Source: Catenulispora sp. MAP5-51 (GTDB taxonomy: Bacteria; Actinomycetota; Actinomycetes; Streptomycetales; Catenulisporaceae). Taken from it: a DNA stretch of 64,000 bases. Below the pieces are notes generated by a model. It made no database searches and was not told the origin of the DNA. It was given only the letters and a program-made list of their open reading frames with translations. Location of the stretch: the NCBI RefSeq assembly GCF_041261205.1, contig NZ_JBGCCH010000002.1, forward strand, positions 62,001 through 126,000. Reading direction: 5' to 3'. The position numbers and the translations under genes were made by a program. Shown one piece after another: positions 61,439-64,000 of this stretch (the first letter of the stretch is position 1; every line of letters starts with the position of its first letter).

Positions 61439-63415
61439 TCAGGGCGTGTCGAACACCAGCGACGTCACCGTCGCCGAGTCCCTCGAGCTCCAGACCGGGT
61501 ACATCGTCGTCGCGGTGCCCTGGTGCACCTTGCCGGACTTGTCCTGGACCGTGAAGACCACGTCCTCGCCGTAGGCGCTGACCTGGCGGCTCAGGATCTT
61601 GACGGTGTCCGACTTGATCGTCGAGTCCAGGGACAGGCCGCGGCCGTAGGCCTCGGCCATGGCCTGGTCCTGGCCCATGGAGTTGGGGTTGACCAGGGCC
61701 GTGCCGTCCTTGGCGCGGGTGCTCCAGCCCGGCTCGTCCGGGGCGATCGGCTGGTAGCGCATCACGTGCGCCCAGTCCAGGGCGCCCTGGAGGTTGATGT
61801 TGTCGTGGGCCATGGCGGTCGCCTGGTCGAACAGGATGCGCAGGGTCTGCTCCGCCGGGGGCTTGGCCAGCGGCTTGACCGCGTAGTCGGCGCTGCCCTG
61901 GGCCGCGGCGAGGGAGGGGGACGCCGGTGCGGCGATGGTGGAGCCCCAGGAGCCGGCCAGGGAGATCCAGACCACGACGACCAGGACGGCCGAGCTGAGA
62001 ATCACGTGCGGCTTCCAGCGGTCGCCGCGCGGGAGGTGCAGGCCCAGGGAGCGGCCCGGGGCGGTGCGCCCCAGGGCGGTGACGACGCCCGGCGAGAAGC
62101 GGGGCGAGCGGGCCGGGGCCAGGGCCGGCTCGGTCGCCGGTTCGGGCGCTGGTCCGTTCGCCCGTACGCCCGCCGCCTCGCTCGCCGGCTCGGTGGCGGT
62201 CTCCTTCACCGGCTTCGGCAGGTAGGCGCCGATGGCCAGGCTGACCAGGCCGCCGGCGGCGACCGCCGCGGCCGGGAACATGAGCATCTCGTAGCGCATG
62301 TGGTCGGAGAAGCCGACGCCCGCGGTGATGACGTAGGTGGAGGCGACCGCGCCGACGAAGACGGCCGTGGCGTCGGAGGCGAAGCGCGCCAGGACCGAGA
62401 TGCCGGCCGCGATGAGCAGCGCGTACAGGAGGCGGTCGGTGTGCCACATGTAGGTCGTCGCCTGCTCGGTGACGATCTTCAGGTAGTGGACGAACTGGCG
62501 GAGGATGCCGAAGTAGGTGGTCTGGCCGCGGCCGACGACGCCGGAGGTGTTGGCGTTGACCGCCGTCATCGAGATCACCGTCATGACGAAGGTGGTCCCG
62601 GCCGTCACGATCAGCGAGCCCAGCCAGCGGTTGCGCCAGCTGCGCTCGCGCACCAGCACCCACAGCCAGCCGGCGCCGGCCATCGCCGGGGCCAGCACGC
62701 CGACCTGGCGGGTCAGGGCGATGAACACCGACACGATGCCCAGCCACGCCAGGTTGGCCTTGCCGATGCGGCGCTCGATCGGCAGGTTCAGGACGAGGAC
62801 CGCTGCCAGCCCCAAGGCCAGGGTGTCCGTTCCCGCCCACGTGTAGACGTTCACCGGGACCGTGAGGCTGAAGGCGCCGGTGACGATCACCGCGACCCCC
62901 GGGCCGTACAGCCGCTGGAGCACCCGGGCGATCGCCCAGATGAACAACACCGTGCCGATGACCGGGATCGCCATCGAGCCGCCGGACAGGCCCCACAGCC
63001 AGATGAACGGGATCGAGAGCACCGGGTACAGGAAGCGCAGGCGCACCTGCTGCCAGGTCGGGTCGTTGTCCGCGAAGTACCAGGGCGACAGGTTCCAGCT
63101 CGGCGAGATGCCCCGCTCGGTGCGGACCGCGTCGGCCCACGAGTGCCCCATGTCGCGGGACATCATCGGCAGGTAGTAGCGGCTGTCCGGCGGGTGGTTC
63201 CAGCCCTGGCGGGAGACCAGGTTCATGCCGATTCCGGCCAGGATGACCGGGAGGATCAGCACCAGCACCCCGACGCGCACACCGAGTACGTCGCGGCTCA
63301 GGAAATCGGAGACCAGGTCGGACACCGGTCGGCTCGGGCGGGGCCAGCGGCCGCCGCCCCGGCCTCGGCCTGACACCGACCTGTTCGTGTCGGCGACGAC
63401 GGTGTCCGAACTCAT
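61439..63415 (-). CDS. GT-C-type polytopic membrane protein with C-terminal extracytoplasmic domain
   Basis: 658 residues from ATG 63415, which has AGGAG eight bases upstream (GTG 63424 overlaps that site). About ten TM segments; the first long loop has the acidic motif HPPDSRYYLPMMSRDMGHSW, the layout of GT-C glycosyltransferases. A Pro/Ala/Glu-rich cytoplasmic linker (about 415-460) leads to one more TM and a C-terminal domain of about 180 residues. It probably modifies a surface glycan or lipid. The acceptor and sugar are unknown. 210 bases from the GH89 gene. Confidence 0.7.
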   Translation of the reverse strand: MSSDTVVADTNRSVSGRGRGGGRWPRPSRPVSDLVSDFLSRDVLGVRVGVLVLILPVILAGIGMNLVSRQGWNHPPDSRYYLPMMSRDMGHSWADAVRTERGISPSWNLSPWYFADNDPTWQQVRLRFLYPVLSIPFIWLWGLSGGSMAIPVIGTVLFIWAIARVLQRLYGPGVAVIVTGAFSLTVPVNVYTWAGTDTLALGLAAVLVLNLPIERRIGKANLAWLGIVSVFIALTRQVGVLAPAMAGAGWLWVLVRERSWRNRWLGSLIVTAGTTFVMTVISMTAVNANTSGVVGRGQTTYFGILRQFVHYLKIVTEQATTYMWHTDRLLYALLIAAGISVLARFASDATAVFVGAVASTYVITAGVGFSDHMRYEMLMFPAAAVAAGGLVSLAIGAYLPKPVKETATEPASEAAGVRANGPAPEPATEPALAPARSPRFSPGVVTALGRTAPGRSLGLHLPRGDRWKPHVILSSAVLVVVVWISLAGSWGSTIAAPASPSLAAAQGSADYAVKPLAKPPAEQTLRILFDQATAMAHDNINLQGALDWAHVMRYQPIAPDEPGWSTRAKDGTALVNPNSMGQDQAMAEAYGRGLSLDSTIKSDTVKILSRQVSAYGEDVVFTVQDKSGKVHQGTATTMYPVWSSRDSATVTSLVFDTP

Positions 63416-63486
63416 CCAGTCCACTCCTGCTCTTCGGGCTGCCGGCGCGGCCCACAGCGTTTGTGCGACATCCCCTTATAAAGGGA

Positions 63487-63530
63487 TGCGCGGATACCTC
63501 GCCTCGGTTCCAAGGCATGGTATCCGCGCA
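63487..63530 (-). terminator. Hairpin after the sugar ABC ATPase gene
   Basis: Perfect 12-bp arms TGCGCGGATACC (63487-63498) and GGTATCCGCGCA (63519-63530) around a 20-base loop, 40 bases beyond the ATPase stop on the minus strand. Confidence 0.55.
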
Positions 63531-63569
63531 AGAGCGCCACCCGGGACACCGCCCGGTGTTTCGTGCGCT

Positions 63570-64000
63570 TTAGGCGTCGATGCGCTCGCCGGAGCTCGCC
63601 GAGAACAGGTGGGTCTCGTTCGCACGCGGCTTCACGTACAGCGTGTCGCCCTTCATCGGCACCGCGCGGGCGTCGACGCGCACGATCAGGTCCACGTCGC
63701 GGTCGTCGACCTGGGCCGCGCAGTACGCGAACGCGTCCGCGCCGAGCTCCTCGACCAGGTGCACGGTGACCGCGATCGCGCCGGCGGCGTCGCCGACGAA
63801 GTCGAAGGACTCCGGCCGCACGCCGACGGTCAGGGTCTTGGCACCGCCGCCGGAGGCCACGCCCAGGGCGTCGCGGGAGACCGGGATGGTCAGGCCGTTG
63901 AACCTCACGCCCTCCTCGACGATCGGCACCTCGACGAGGTTCATCGCCGGGGAGCCGATGAAGCCGGCCACGAACACGTTCGCCGGCTTCTCGTACATCG
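63570..64000 (-). CDS. Sugar ABC transporter ATPase, C-terminal part (MsiK/UgpC/MalK type), partial
   Basis: The last 143 residues; the gene continues beyond the window. It opens in MYEKPANVFVAGFIGSPAMNLVE, the end of the ATPase domain in the MalK/MsiK family, and then has the two OB-fold (TOBE/MOBE) modules: LTVGVRPESFDF and VHLVEELGADAFAYCA. In Streptomyces the single MsiK ATPase serves several sugar importers, including chitobiose uptake (DasABC); this could be its counterpart. The nucleotide-binding motifs lie outside the window. Confidence 0.88.
   Translation of the reverse strand, partial: MYEKPANVFVAGFIGSPAMNLVEVPIVEEGVRFNGLTIPVSRDALGVASGGGAKTLTVGVRPESFDFVGDAAGAIAVTVHLVEELGADAFAYCAAQVDDRDVDLIVRVDARAVPMKGDTLYVKPRANETHLFSASSGERIDA

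Overview
The window is a high-GC, gene-dense actinobacterial chromosome segment. It fits a filamentous, sporulating actinomycete of the Streptomyces/Catenulispora kind: strong third-position GC bias, many GTG starts, a DasR-type dre site in front of nagA, a smeA-sffA sporulation pair, a two-site CIRCE in front of a lone groEL, CarD followed by ispD-ispF, and a CysO-like carrier beside threonine synthase. I see no transposase, integrase, phage module or CRISPR array. All calls come from reading the sequence; no database was searched.

Layout. 0-2.1 kb: PTS genes (end of a probable EIIA, ptsH, ptsI). 2.2-4.8 kb: HD phosphohydrolase, XRE-cupin regulator divergent from a thioredoxin-reductase-like flavoprotein, DUF4031. 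4.9-7.3 kb: a secreted protein that looks like a subtilase without its protease domain. 7.3-7.7 kb: a LuxR HTH remnant and a tandem repeat. 7.7-13.7 kb: membrane-anchored STAND NTPase, Uma2 protein, groEL, cold-shock gene. 14-19.2 kb: thrC-cysO, gpgS, ArsR-type regulator divergent from an MFS pump with a clear palindromic operator between them. 19-25 kb: DUF3263, nagA with its dre site, smeA-sffA, a His-rich lipoprotein, two small genes. 25.3-29 kb: MacB-like ABC exporter. 29-37.7 kb: small unknowns, tRNA-Thr(UGU), RNase HI with an extra C-terminal domain, an EssC/EccC-like T7SS ATPase, prepilin peptidase, a lipoprotein. 38-46.9 kb: carD, ispD-ispF, phytoene-dehydrogenase-like flavoprotein, TPR protein, Bcr/CflA pump, cysS, rlmB. 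47-51.6 kb: ureohydrolase, PHP phosphatase, nitrilase-family amidase and an amino-acid 2-monooxygenase. 51.6-54.8 kb: alpha/beta hydrolase, PIG-V-like glycosyltransferase, secreted FG-GAP protein. 54.8-58.8 kb: an LLM oxidoreductase-SDR-SGNH hydrolase-IclR operon with a palindrome at its promoter. 58.9-64 kb: GH89 alpha-N-acetylglucosaminidase, a GT-C membrane protein, and the 3' end of an MsiK/UgpC-type sugar ABC ATPase.

How genes fit together. PTS components, DasR-marked nagA, GH89 and an MsiK-like ATPase point to amino-sugar use. The 47-51.6 kb block has every enzyme of the arginine 2-monooxygenase route (monooxygenase, guanidinobutanamide amidase, guanidinobutyrase) and is the most coherent catabolic unit here. 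The 54.8-58.8 kb operon is the best candidate for an uncharacterised pathway: it is self-contained, has its own regulator and a candidate operator, and its substrate cannot be read from the sequence.
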